From Sulfurisphaera javensis (lineage in GTDB: Archaea > Thermoproteota > Thermoprotei_A > Sulfolobales > Sulfolobaceae): a stretch of 64,000 nt of DNA. The translations under genes and the position numbers were made by a program. Below are positions 29,767 to 39,982 of this stretch, one piece after another (position 1 is the first letter of the stretch; each line of letters begins with the position of its first letter). The notes beneath the pieces are model-generated. The model made no database searches. It was not told the DNA's origin and saw only the letters and a list, made by a program, of their open reading frames with translations. The stretch lies in the NCBI RefSeq assembly GCF_041154675.1, contig NZ_AP031322.1, positions 1,797,812-1,861,811 of the forward strand, in the 5' to 3' direction.

Positions 29767-30945
29767 GTGGCACAATCACTTTATGAAATTAAGAGGAGAA
29801 TCCAACTCTTAGGAGATCAAATTAGAAAATCAAAAGATAAACTTACGGAGGCAATAGATAATGTAGGAAACCCAGATCATCCTCAAACAGAAAACGAAAT
29901 TAAAATACACGTAGAAAGTATTGAAAATAAAATAATTGCCGAAGAACCTTCCCCTAAAAAGGAAAGGATAAGTATTGCCTCCTTAGACTCTTCATCCAGA
30001 TACTTGAGGGATCCTAGTATTAACATAGTAATTGTAGGCTTAGGAATTTACAGCAATAAACTAGGAATAAAAGTTGGTCCTTTTGATATTTCCACAAACT
30101 TTATGAGTGTAGGAACTTTTGAGGACATTTTAAAAAGCATGAACCCAATTCCAGGAGTTAGAGTAAAGAACTATGTAGATAAATACTTTAGAGAGGATTA
30201 TAAAATAGACGATATTGCTGATGAGTTAAGGTTAGAGAACGAGAACATTGGATTAAAGGAATTTAGAGATCTTCATGAACTAGTTATTGTTGATGGACCT
30301 CTTTACCCTACACCATTAGAGTTAAGTGAATTTGAGTTACAATCTGAAGGAAGAAAGAGGCATCAAGAGGCTTACATTGAGTTAGCTAAAAAGAGGATTA
30401 GTTTGTTGACAGATAATGTAATAGGAGTTGTAAAGAGGTTAGAAACTTCACAAAAGCTGTATAGAGAGAATAAAATAAAGGAAATGCTAAAAATAAACTT
30501 TCCAATAAACGATGCTGAAGTATTAAATCAAATTAGAATGAAGATGTGTAAAGAAGGAAAGTGTAACAAAAATCTTTTAGTAGGCCCTTTCAAAATAGAA
30601 TTTTCTTCTCAGTACTTTTCAGCCCCATCACGCTATGCTTACTATCTTATCATAACTAATCCCTTAGGAATGGCTAGTTTCTTTAGAATAGAGAGCTTAT
30701 CATTGGATAAGCTAAATGACTTTTTGCCTTACGTTATAGAAAGAGTTTCTGAGAGACTTATTCCTACGTATATTGAAATTGCAGATAATTTAAGCAAAAG
30801 GGCTTCAGCCTCACTATTTGTTTTAGCTTTTCAAGTACTGAGTACAATGCTATCAATAAATCACGATGATAAATTAAGTTATTACAATATTCAAAATGAG
30901 CTTACGGGAGCAATGTCCTCATTACAACATCTGAGAACTTTATAG
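29767..30945 (+). CDS. NurA-like 5'-3' nuclease (paralogue)
   Basis: The 392-residue protein has the NurA layout: an N-terminal coiled region (residues 1-60), then the first acidic motif ASLDSSSRYL, a central helical region, a second acidic segment IVDGPLYP, and a C-terminal helical part. NurA is a Mn-dependent nuclease that works with HerA in DNA end resection. A HerA-like gene converges on it and the two overlap by 44 bases at their 3' ends. Mre11 and Rad50 are absent, so this is probably not the housekeeping NurA but a second set. GTG start. Confidence 0.72.
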   Translation: MAQSLYEIKRRIQLLGDQIRKSKDKLTEAIDNVGNPDHPQTENEIKIHVESIENKIIAEEPSPKKERISIASLDSSSRYLRDPSINIVIVGLGIYSNKLGIKVGPFDISTNFMSVGTFEDILKSMNPIPGVRVKNYVDKYFREDYKIDDIADELRLENENIGLKEFRDLHELVIVDGPLYPTPLELSEFELQSEGRKRHQEAYIELAKKRISLLTDNVIGVVKRLETSQKLYRENKIKEMLKINFPINDAEVLNQIRMKMCKEGKCNKNLLVGPFKIEFSSQYFSAPSRYAYYLIITNPLGMASFFRIESLSLDKLNDFLPYVIERVSERLIPTYIEIADNLSKRASASLFVLAFQVLSTMLSINHDDKLSYYNIQNELTGAMSSLQHLRTL

Positions 30946-32734
30946 ACCTTATTACCCCTAAACCAGCCTGTGCTGTTAGTAAAATATCGGCATAATCTTC
31001 AAATCCTAATTTTTCTAAAACGTTTTCCTCATTTCTCATAACTATTTTTGTGTTTGAAAGTTGAAGTATAAGGGGATTAAGATCCTCTGGCATATGTGTT
31101 GCTAGAACTACAGCCACTTTTCTAACTCTTCCAAGCCTCATTAATCTATTAATTAGTCCTTCAATTGTAGACTTAGCTTCTTCATCCTTAGTTTGTGGGA
31201 AATATTCGTGAGCCTCATCTAAGGCTAAAATAGTTAGCTCCAGATTTCCTCCTTTCTTGTATATACTATCTTTATAATTGTAGAAATCAGTTAGCAAAGA
31301 ATAAGCTATAATTGCAATTGCATCTATTGAGGCTGTAGCCTCTAATACCCAGCTCAAGTCTACAATAGTTTTCTTGCCTAGTTTTTCAAAATTAACATCA
31401 AAAGTACCTTTTACGTTGAAAATTCCAAACTCACTTAGACTTCTCAAATTCCTAATTATTGCCTCCTTAGTTTGAGGTGCAAGATTTAATTTATTAGAAA
31501 GAATATTATTCTCAAAGATTGAATGAATATTGATTGAGAGTATATGCTCATTTTTAATTGGTGTTATATATGTAGGAAGTCCAGTAAGTTTAGCCATATC
31601 AATATCTTCATTAACTTCTAACTTTATAGTCTCTCCAAGAAGCGATGAAGGAGTGATCTGATCAAATATCTTACTATATGTTAATGTGGACTTTAACTGA
31701 GGATATTTATTAGAAATATTAATTAAATTCTTTATTTCTTTTCTTAAATTCACTACTATGACAGGCCAAAAAGTTCTAGCTTGTGCAGACATATTTGGCA
31801 ATATCTTATGGAGAGAATCAATTACTTTACTAAATTTTATTGAATAAGGAACTAAATGAACTATCGTACCATTACAATCTAAAATTACCTCACCATCCTT
31901 TATATCATCAGATATAGGTTCTTGACAACCATACCTATGAGAAAACTCAGAAGCTAAAATTAATGTGGCTTGTTTCCCTCCTTGCACATCTTCAATATCT
32001 TCAACCATCATTCTCACACTAGGCATCACAACACTAAATTCATCCCCTTTAGATATCAAATAGCGAACAAAATCGCCTTGTCTATCAAAGTAAAGTGCTG
32101 AAGGAGCTTGAGAAAGAATATTTTTAAGTAAAGTAGTTTTACCAGAGCCAGTAGTGCCAATAATTAATGTATGATGCACTAAGGTATCTTCATCAAGTCT
32201 AACATCTGCATCTATTGTCCTACCACCAGAGTAAATTTTACCAATAACTATTCCTTCTTCTGGAATACCTAAAACCTCTTGTAAGAGCTTAGCTTTTGGT
32301 CTAAACACTGGTGATTGAGGATCTATTGGAGAAACAGCTGGTCTCTTTTCGTTTCCTTCAATTTCAGCTATAGGTTTTAATTCAAGAAAAGTCTGAGTCA
32401 TAATAGTAGTTGGATCTCTAGGATAACTAACCTCTCTAATGTTAAACTCTGCTAACATATCAGATCTTGTTATAGAAACTACCTGCCCAACAACTACTAC
32501 TGGCTGAACTATGGTTCTAATCGCTAAATACTCTCCATTCTTAATATTACTTGAATAATAATCAGAAAAAGCAATATCAATACCTATGTAATTCCTTTCA
32601 CCTAATTTAATCGTCTCAAATCTCGTAACTCTACCTATAATTTTTCCATCAGAACTATTCTCATAAGCAAAATTTTCGGCTTCCTCTAGTTTTTTAGATA
32701 AATCTTGAATTATTGTTTCAGCATCTTCGTTCAT
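30902..32734 (-). CDS. HerA-like hexameric DNA translocase (paralogue)
   Basis: The N-terminal 110 residues resemble the HAS barrel of HerA (IGRVTRFETIKLG, GQVVSITRSDML). The ATPase core has Walker A GTTGSGKT at residues 193-200, Walker B LALDEAHEYF near residue 510, and a C-terminal sensor segment VVLATHMPEDLNP. At 610 residues it is longer than canonical HerA (about 500) because of an insertion between the two Walker motifs. It converges on and overlaps a NurA-like gene rather than sharing an operon with it, unlike the housekeeping herA-mre11-rad50-nurA order. A function in resection of special substrates or in defence is plausible. Confidence 0.8.
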   Translation of the reverse strand: MNEDAETIIQDLSKKLEEAENFAYENSSDGKIIGRVTRFETIKLGERNYIGIDIAFSDYYSSNIKNGEYLAIRTIVQPVVVVGQVVSITRSDMLAEFNIREVSYPRDPTTIMTQTFLELKPIAEIEGNEKRPAVSPIDPQSPVFRPKAKLLQEVLGIPEEGIVIGKIYSGGRTIDADVRLDEDTLVHHTLIIGTTGSGKTTLLKNILSQAPSALYFDRQGDFVRYLISKGDEFSVVMPSVRMMVEDIEDVQGGKQATLILASEFSHRYGCQEPISDDIKDGEVILDCNGTIVHLVPYSIKFSKVIDSLHKILPNMSAQARTFWPVIVVNLRKEIKNLINISNKYPQLKSTLTYSKIFDQITPSSLLGETIKLEVNEDIDMAKLTGLPTYITPIKNEHILSINIHSIFENNILSNKLNLAPQTKEAIIRNLRSLSEFGIFNVKGTFDVNFEKLGKKTIVDLSWVLEATASIDAIAIIAYSLLTDFYNYKDSIYKKGGNLELTILALDEAHEYFPQTKDEEAKSTIEGLINRLMRLGRVRKVAVVLATHMPEDLNPLILQLSNTKIVMRNEENVLEKLGFEDYADILLTAQAGLGVIRSIKFSDVVMRTLLP

Positions 32735-33049
32735 ATAAAAAATGTAGGTTTAAAAATATTTAAATCTTGAAGAGTACATTCGTCCCTAGTATTGCCTAAA
32801 TGGCTAGATAAAAATCTGTTCTAGCATTGTTCCTTGAGTCAATTAATTTCTTTTTCCAACACTGGAATCCGTGCAATTAACTTTTGGGGTTTGCATCTAA
32901 TATGAATAAAATACTTAACCTAGTAATATTCGACATGTCATAAAAAATATACATAATTGCATTTATATGGAAAAGTCTGTCTATTAGTTATATTTTTCTC
33001 CATTGCATGAAAAGAAAAATATTTAATCACTAACATAGAGATTCTAGCA
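32735..33049. promoter_or_regulatory. Divergent spacer between HerA-like and kinase genes
   Basis: No reading frame, repeat or structured RNA stands out. On the plus strand an AT-rich AAATATTTAATC lies about 25 bases before the kinase ATG and is the probable TATA region. On the minus strand a similar AAATATTTTTAAACC lies close to the HerA ATG. Confidence 0.4.
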
Positions 33050-35059
33050 ATGAAAATTAATGTTAATATGCTTTACGATTTTATTATATATTCAATTATT
33101 TTCACAATAATATATAAACACGATCCCACATTACCAATATTTCCTAATCTCTCTTTCCTCACAATAGCTCTTCCTTTAGCTTCTTTACTTATTAATGGAC
33201 TTTACCCCAACTTAAAGACTTTCAGTATTGGTATAGTTATTACTTTGTTAAGCATAATATATTTCTGGCCTGCTTTATCTACTGCTGCTGAAATAACTGG
33301 AATATTAGTTTTTCTTGAAATTATTGGTTTATTCATATTTGGTCTTATTCCATTCGTAGTCGAATTAATTTTAGCTTATGCCCTTTATCTTTCACCTCCA
33401 CCTTCTTCTACTTACGCTGTAGATAATATTCCAATAATTCTCATATTCATCTTATTTACAGCATATATTAGGGGAATTGCCCTTTCTAGGAAAGGAAAAC
33501 TTTTCTTTGAAATCAAAATAAGAGTAAGAAATTCTCCTACTTCGAAACATAAACCAAAAAGCTCCATGATAAGAGGCTTAATAAAAAGCTCTTCTTCATC
33601 ACAAAAAAGTCAATACAAAAAAGTCTTAATAACTGGTTTGCCTACGCAAAATATAAAAGTTCAGGTTGATAGTTATCTTGTGGATTTACCAATAGGGCAA
33701 GAAGTTTCTATTAAAGCCCAACAATTAATCTTTTGCCCACAAGAGATCAATGGAATTACTTATGTTCCAAACATACACATTACGACTAGTGACAAGGTTA
33801 GAGTAACTTATAGCATAGGAAATCCAAGCCCCTCAAATTTTAGAAAATGTTATATAAGATTTCGAATAAATAACTACAACAGCGATTGGTTATTAAACGT
33901 AGATGGAGTAGTTTATAAGCTTCAAGGGAATGATACTTATTTTCCTTTATTTGATAAAATGATGATTAATTGGAAAGCTAGTCCTTTGGGTAACTTCAAA
34001 TTTAATCCTAGCGGGGGGCAAGCGTTTAGAGGAGATTATATAGTTATTGATACTTTACCAACACTTCAACCTGTTACATTTTCTCAAGCTACTCCACAGC
34101 AATGGAATGCTAATTTATGGGTTGGTAAGAATTTGTATGGGTATAAGATAGTTGATTTTATTGGCGAGGGTGGTAATGGTTATGTATTAAAAGGAGAAAG
34201 TGGTGGTACTTATTACGCTTTAAAAATTCTTAAACTTGAACAGACTATTGGTGGTACTAGAACTCAAGCTAGTTTATCCTCATTTGACGTTTTATTCTCA
34301 GAAGGTGAAAATTTGAAAAAATTATCTCAAAATCCACGGTTTGTTGAAATTTATGGAATTTATGTAGATAGAAATAATATTAAGAGAATTTTAGACGGAG
34401 ATTCTTCAATATATTTGCAATTTCCTCCAGCAATTGTAATGGAATTCATGGAGGGAGGAAACCTTGAATCCTTAATTCAAGATAGATTCGTTTATTCTCA
34501 GTACTGGTACGATATAGTTAAAGAAATAATTAAGGAAGTTGCTGAAGGACTTGCATATTTGCATTCTTCTGGATACGTTCATCTTGACATAAAACCAGCA
34601 AATATCTTCTTTTCCTCTAAGCTAGGAAATTCTCCTTATGAAGTCTATCAAAATGTAAAGGGAAAAGTGAAAATTGGTGATTTAGGCTCGGCAGTTAAAG
34701 TTGGTTCTCAAGTTACACAAATAACTCCAGCTTACGCTTCACCAGATCAATTAGAAGCTTTAATAACAGGAAAAGGGGCTTCACCATCAATGGATATATT
34801 TTCTCTTGGTGTTACTTTATACAAGATGTTAACAATGAGTTATAGCCCTATTGGTGACTTATTAGATCAAGCCTTTACTCTTTATGCTAATGGTGATATT
34901 CAAGGAGCATTAAATTTAATTAACCAAGCAAAAAGCCAACTTCCTATAATCCCACCATCAAATATTCCCAGAGAATTCCAAGAAACCATAATAAGAGCTA
35001 CTGATCCTAATCCCTTAAAGAGAATCACTGCAAAAGATATACTTGCGATTTTACAATAG
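33050..35059 (+). CDS. Membrane-bound eukaryotic-type Ser/Thr protein kinase
   Basis: Four or five hydrophobic segments occupy residues about 8-145, followed by a Ser/Lys-rich linker, a beta-rich region (about 190-340) and the kinase domain (about 362-669). The kinase has a glycine loop GEGGNGYV, ATP-binding K392 (YYALKILK), a catalytic loop HLDIKPAN (511-518, with the HRD Arg replaced by Leu), the metal-binding DLG at 544-546 in place of DFG, and PAYASPDQLE in the activation segment. The middle region would lie on the same side as the kinase. Non-RD catalytic loops like this often do not need activation-loop phosphorylation. It is likely a signalling kinase with an unknown input. Confidence 0.86.
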   Translation: MKINVNMLYDFIIYSIIFTIIYKHDPTLPIFPNLSFLTIALPLASLLINGLYPNLKTFSIGIVITLLSIIYFWPALSTAAEITGILVFLEIIGLFIFGLIPFVVELILAYALYLSPPPSSTYAVDNIPIILIFILFTAYIRGIALSRKGKLFFEIKIRVRNSPTSKHKPKSSMIRGLIKSSSSSQKSQYKKVLITGLPTQNIKVQVDSYLVDLPIGQEVSIKAQQLIFCPQEINGITYVPNIHITTSDKVRVTYSIGNPSPSNFRKCYIRFRINNYNSDWLLNVDGVVYKLQGNDTYFPLFDKMMINWKASPLGNFKFNPSGGQAFRGDYIVIDTLPTLQPVTFSQATPQQWNANLWVGKNLYGYKIVDFIGEGGNGYVLKGESGGTYYALKILKLEQTIGGTRTQASLSSFDVLFSEGENLKKLSQNPRFVEIYGIYVDRNNIKRILDGDSSIYLQFPPAIVMEFMEGGNLESLIQDRFVYSQYWYDIVKEIIKEVAEGLAYLHSSGYVHLDIKPANIFFSSKLGNSPYEVYQNVKGKVKIGDLGSAVKVGSQVTQITPAYASPDQLEALITGKGASPSMDIFSLGVTLYKMLTMSYSPIGDLLDQAFTLYANGDIQGALNLINQAKSQLPIIPPSNIPREFQETIIRATDPNPLKRITAKDILAILQ

Positions 35060-35092
35060 TGGTAGATGTAACAAAACGGAAGGATAAAAATT

Positions 35093-35743
35093 TTAAAAAT
35101 CGAAAGGAAATTTTTCCATTTTATATGCCATATCCCAGAACATATATTCAAACATAGAAGCTAGTCTGAAATGCTTCTTTACAGCTTCTTTTTGTTCTTC
35201 AGTTAATCTAAAGGAGTTAAGAATTTTAATGACAGACTTTACTCCTTTTTCGTATTCTTCCCCACCGTAAGTTTCAATCCAACGTCTATATAAGGGGTTT
35301 GGAGAACTCTTTTTAAGCAGTTCTTTTCCAACTTCCATATAAATCCAGTAACAAGGTAAAACTGCTGAAACGCCTTCATAAAAAGGTCTAGAATATACTA
35401 CAGAAAGAAGATAAGAAGTATAAAGAAGATTTGTAGGAGATGGCTTAGCTTTACTTGGATCAATTTTCCACAAAGAGATAAAATATTGATGAAGACTTCT
35501 TTCAACTTCTAGAACATGAGAAACATGAGTAGCAAAAAGTAATGAGTCTTCTTGCCTTTCAGCCTTTGCGGAAAGGATTGCTAAGGACTTACTAAATTCT
35601 CTCAAATACAAAAAGTCTTGTATGATATAGTATTGAAACTTAATTTCCTCTAAACTTCCATCGGTTAAACCCCTAATAAAAGGATGTGAAAGAATTGCAG
35701 AATATATATCTGAAATTGAATCCCAAAGTTCATCAGAGAGCAT
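35093..35743 (-). CDS. tenA: TenA family protein (aminopyrimidine aminohydrolase/thiaminase II-like)
   Basis: The 216-residue all-helical protein matches TenA. The catalytic cysteine is C131 ([12 protein letters not shown]), with D43 and Y47 in [10 protein letters not shown] and the conserved C-terminal [10 protein letters not shown]. TenA hydrolyses the amino group of aminomethyl-HMP, salvaging degraded thiamine. No other thiamine gene lies next to it. The upstream spacer to the divergent transporter carries a structured-looking sequence that I checked for a thiamine riboswitch without success. Confidence 0.88.
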   Translation of the reverse strand: MLSDELWDSISDIYSAILSHPFIRGLTDGSLEEIKFQYYIIQDFLYLREFSKSLAILSAKAERQEDSLLFATHVSHVLEVERSLHQYFISLWKIDPSKAKPSPTNLLYTSYLLSVVYSRPFYEGVSAVLPCYWIYMEVGKELLKKSSPNPLYRRWIETYGGEEYEKGVKSVIKILNSFRLTEEQKEAVKKHFRLASMFEYMFWDMAYKMEKFPFDF

Positions 35744-36234
35744 AAGAGTAATTATTCTTGTAAATTAAATTTTTGACTATCTAAAACTCTTCTTATTCAC
35801 TTTATCGTTATATAACTTCTGAGGTTAAGGGGTGAGAGCCCCCATCCTTAGGTTGGATAACCCCTTATATAAGGGATAAATAGCAAGTTATCTCAGAGTA
35901 GTCATATAGGAAAGTTTTGGAACTATTTTAGGTCTTTCACGATCTAATAATGATTAAAAACTTACTGGACTTAATAAGGAAAACTAAGGCTGGTCAATCC
36001 TTAAGGGCGGAATAGTTCACTTAGACGATGGATAACAAGTTATACCATGTTTTTACTTTTTTGTTTTATAGTTGAAATCAGAAGCTAGCTATAGTATCCT
36101 TATTTAATGAAAATATAGTAAGGTACTCATAAATAAAATATTTAGTGGAAATCTCTATCAAGAGACTTAAAACCTAAAAGGAAGAATTAGATATATCGAA
36201 AACTTTAATAGCTTTAAACTATGTTTATGTGATC
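35744..36234. other. Spacer with a GC-richer hairpin-rich segment, possible ncRNA or element remnant
   Basis: Within this gene-free region, 35820-35900 is richer in G and C than its surroundings and folds on paper into nested hairpins. AAGGGG (35828-35833) can pair with CCCCTT (35861-35866), and inside it ATCC (35849-35852) can pair with GGAT. CTTATATAAG (35864-35873) is a perfect palindrome, and ATAACTT (35812-35818) can pair with AAGTTAT. I find no open frame. It could be the right end and guide RNA of a lost IS200/IS605-type element, or an independent RNA. Position 36210-36220 holds the probable TATA box of the exporter. Confidence 0.35.
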
Positions 36235-37656
36235 ATGGATTATAAATCAAAGACGTTGCTTATACTTTCGGCAATGTTATTAATTGTAAATTATGTTGAA
36301 ACAATGGTTATTCCAGCTTTACCTACAATAGAGAATGATTTTTCAATATCTTCAACCTTAGCTGGTTGGATCACTTCAGCCTATATGCTAGTAGCTGCAG
36401 CTACTTCACCATTAATGGGAAAATTAGCTGATACTTATGGTAAAACTAGGATGTACATAATTTCAATTGCTTTCTATATAGTTGCGGTTGCGTTAGCTGG
36501 TTTTTCTCCTAATATTTGGGTTTTAATTGCTGCTAGGGCTATTCAAGGAGTTGGTTTCTCTATGTTCCCTATAGCAATAGCAATAATAACTGATATTTAT
36601 CCGAAAGAGAGAGTTGCATTTGCCCAATCAATTTTAAGTGCAACAATAGGTATTGGGCCAGCTTTAGGTTTACTTATAGGCTCTTACATAGTTGAAGATT
36701 TAGGATGGCCTTATGCTTTTCATACTGCAGCAATACTTTCTCTTATTATCTTTTTCATTTCACTTAAATACCTACCTCATACTGGAACTAGATTAAAAGA
36801 AAAGGTGGACTATATAGGTGCAACATTAATTGGCGTTGCTACAGCCTTAGTTTTAGTTTACGTTACTGAAGGTCCAACATTAGGTTGGTTAGCTTTAGAT
36901 AATTTATGGATGTTAGTCGTTGGCCTTGTACTTTATGGCGTTTTTATCGCTTATGAAAGAGTTATATCGGAACCATTAATGAAATTAAGTTTGTTTAAGA
37001 TAAGGAACTTTGCTGTTGCTAATATTGTAGGTTTAATTTCTGGAATAGGAATGTTTGCAAATTTCATTTTCTTAGTTTATTATTCTCAGTTACCAAAACC
37101 TTATGGTTTAGGTCTTTCAATTATTCAGTCTGGTTTATTAATGTCCCCAGTAGCATTAGGAATGATAATATTTGGTCCAATATTAGGTAGACTTATGCCT
37201 AGAATAGGACCAAAGCCTATAATGATATTAGGCGGTATCCTAACTGATCTTTCTTACCTTCTTTTACTTATATACAGAAGTACACCTTTTGATGTTTTAT
37301 TAGATGGCTTTATTTCGTCTGTTGGTTTAGTGGCATTTATTATACCTTTAGTAAATATGGTCGCATTGTCTTTACCAGACCAATATAGGACTACTGGAAT
37401 GGGAATGAACACTCTTTTAAGAACTCTAGGTGGTTCAGTGGGTCCAGTTGTTGCAACAGTATTTATGCAAACTTATCAAGATCCCATAATTACTATGCTA
37501 AATAATCAGATTTACGTCATGGGGTTTATCCCATCAGCGACAGCATTTAATTATATAGCGATATTTGGAATGATAATGATGACATTAGCGTTAATTGTTG
37601 CTTTATGGACTAAGAACTATAAGTTTAATGTAAGAATGAGAGTTTCAGCACACTAA
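36235..37656 (+). CDS. MFS drug/solute exporter, DHA2 (14-helix) type
   Basis: The protein has about 14 hydrophobic segments and the DHA2/EmrB-QacA motifs: an early [13 protein letters not shown] segment, [14 protein letters not shown] in the first cytoplasmic loop, and motif-C-like [16 protein letters not shown]. Such proteins export drugs or organic anions in exchange for protons. I use the ATG starting MDYKSKTLL; a GTG two codons upstream is possible. A TTTAAA about 20 bases before suggests a leaderless message. No efflux partner or regulator lies adjacent, so the cargo is open. Confidence 0.82.
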   Translation: MDYKSKTLLILSAMLLIVNYVETMVIPALPTIENDFSISSTLAGWITSAYMLVAAATSPLMGKLADTYGKTRMYIISIAFYIVAVALAGFSPNIWVLIAARAIQGVGFSMFPIAIAIITDIYPKERVAFAQSILSATIGIGPALGLLIGSYIVEDLGWPYAFHTAAILSLIIFFISLKYLPHTGTRLKEKVDYIGATLIGVATALVLVYVTEGPTLGWLALDNLWMLVVGLVLYGVFIAYERVISEPLMKLSLFKIRNFAVANIVGLISGIGMFANFIFLVYYSQLPKPYGLGLSIIQSGLLMSPVALGMIIFGPILGRLMPRIGPKPIMILGGILTDLSYLLLLIYRSTPFDVLLDGFISSVGLVAFIIPLVNMVALSLPDQYRTTGMGMNTLLRTLGGSVGPVVATVFMQTYQDPIITMLNNQIYVMGFIPSATAFNYIAIFGMIMMTLALIVALWTKNYKFNVRMRVSAH

Positions 37657-37757
37657 TAACTTAAAATTGATAAATTCCAATTAAGCTTAAACCTCAATAA
37701 TATACGAACACATTCTATCCTTATTATTACAATTTCTTTTTTAAAAAAGAAATATAT

Positions 37758-39542
37758 TTATCTTTTTCTTCTTAATAAGACTACACTAATAGCAATTACT
37801 ATTATTACTATTACTATACCCACAATAATTAATGGATTCATTGAAGATGAAGGAGTAGTTGAAGAGAGAACTGAGGAAGATGGTGTAGTAGAGGTTTGCT
37901 TTGTGGTTGTTGTTACTGGGGTAGTTTGTTTAATAATCATCAGGTTTATCGAAGTAGAGTTAGAACTTTTAACTACATATGTAACATAATAAGTACCACT
38001 CACATTAGTAACAAGAACCAGTGGAACTCCTCTAAATGGGCCTCCCCCACTAATTATAAAAGCCTTGGGTATAATAGAGGAATAAATTATGGTTCCATTA
38101 GATCCAAATAAAGCAAAGCTAACCGTCCCATTTTCTAATGAAATTTAATACGAATTAAATAAGGCAGTAGATACGCCAACACCTAATAATGCAGCAGAAA
38201 GTGATTGTGATACTACTGAAGCATAAGCAGCTGAAGAGAAATTAAAATTAGATAAATAACTATAAGCCTTATTTATCATATAAACTGATACGTTATACGT
38301 TGTACTATTTAATGGATTAACAACTAATATGTAATTATCATTGCTTGCTTCAAAGAATAAAGTCGCTAAAACAGTGACATTCCTTTTTTTCCATTTCTAT
38401 TCCTTGAGGAGTAGGTACTGGCTCCATACGAGTTATTGTCTTATATTTTAAAGGTATCTTATACAATAAAGTCATGTTGTTACCCATTCCTATACTATAA
38501 AGAGATAATGTGTTATTCTCACTCTTTATTATTACTAAATTGTTATCAAGAGGTAAAAGTGAAATGTGCGAATTATTTGAAATGTTCAGAACTGAAGAAA
38601 TTTCTCCATTAGGTATATAAATCTTTACTAACTCACTAGTATATTCATTAGGATAAGTTATACCAGTATAAGATAAATTGATTACATAAAAGTAATTACC
38701 AACTATAGCATATACAGAACCTATTGGAGGACTTGACGAGAAGCCAAAACTACTTGTCTCAAAATCAAAAGGTGCAATGGCTAAGTTTAATGTTTTGTTG
38801 TATACTACATTCCCATTCCAATTTATTAAAATCAATGATGAATTGCTTGAAGAGGTTTTCAAAGTGGAAGATACAGTATTAGAAGGAGTAGTTGGTGTAA
38901 TAAGATTATATACTATATTATGAATTTCTGCTACTAATACTCCTAGATGTGTTGGTTTTATAATGGGTACATAATTAATAGAAGAGACATTAAAACTTAC
39001 CGATTTTCCATTGGTAAATAATAACGTGATATTTTCGGTAGAATATGATTGCGAAAAAGATTCCATTAGTAATGCTGAGTTATTATTATAACTAATTGAA
39101 TAAAAAAGCGTAAATTCGTTAAATACTTTCTCGCCTACGATCGTACTTCCATTATACTCATAAAGATAAATATGGAATGCTGGTGAATAAGCTGATGTAG
39201 CACTAGGGTTCACAAATGAGAATAATTCTATATATAGAGTATTATTAAAAGTAAACATTTCTGGGATATAGATGGTTTTTCTTGGGCTGATTCTTCAAAT
39301 ACTGTATATGTTGAATTTGATGAATACTTTACTATGTATGTTGATGAAGAATTTGTAGTAACGTTAATTACATCATATGCAATATAAAGTGAGCCTTTAT
39401 ACCAGATCATGGAAAGTGGAAAAACTTAAGCATTACTTACTTTAACTATTGTAGACGTTGATACAATAAAAGTAGCTGTAGATAATAATGCTGAAATAGA
39501 AAATAAAAACATTACCACTAGTACAATTAATTTATTTTTCAT
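37758..39542 (-). pseudogene. Broken gene for a large N-anchored/C-anchored surface protein
   Basis: The pieces line up with the intact surface protein at 58391-60043: an N-terminal signal (MKNKLIVLVVMFLF), WYKGSLYIAYDV (compare WYKGGLYISYIT), a long Ser/Thr/Asn-rich beta domain, and a C-terminal Thr/Ser stalk with one membrane helix ending LLRRKR. I see at least four lesions: in-frame TAA at 39426-39428, a frameshift near 39263-39280, a frameshift at a seven-T run at 38384-38390, and in-frame TAA at 38145-38147. The reading frames on either side of each lesion continue the same protein. The complete protein would be about 590 residues. Confidence 0.75.
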
Positions 39543-39982
39543 ATGAGTTGGTCAGAAAATTCCTATAAAAGTTTTATCATAATAGTTAAGCATGAGGAAA
39601 CTATTAGTAGTTAACTTTATGAAGTGATAGATTCTACAATGAATACTATAAAATTTGGATTTATTTCTCTTCAAATATATCATAGAAATTAAATTTATGT
39701 TAGATTAGAATTTTAATGAGAATGCTCTATAAATATAATTTATTACTATCACTTTATTTGAATAATGCTTACTAACATTACTTGATTTTATCGTAATAAG
39801 CTAAAAACCAACTAAACTATAGCGTTATTATGTAAATTAAAAGTAATTATGCCTCTATGGAGAGACTATAAGATGATAGTTGTATGAGCCAAACAACTAA
39901 ATAAATGGAAAAAGATACGGAAATAATTTATTGTTTAACGATGATATAAGAAATAAAGTAACAAGAAGTAAATAAAAAAGAT
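39543..39982. other. Gene-free AT-rich spacer
   Basis: This stretch lies between two minus-strand surface protein genes. I see only short, unconvincing frames and no repeat or stable hairpin. It probably includes the promoter of the broken surface gene at its left edge. Confidence 0.35.

Noticed and set aside
33050-35059. Histidine kinase or two-component sensor reading of the membrane kinase
   Set aside because: The catalytic motifs are those of Ser/Thr kinases; no H-box or GHKL ATPase motif is present.
35812-35900. Thiamine (TPP) riboswitch near tenA
   Set aside because: GGGGTGAGAG and GGATAA loosely recall the TPP aptamer, but the conserved CUGAUCUGG core is absent and the strand is opposite to tenA.
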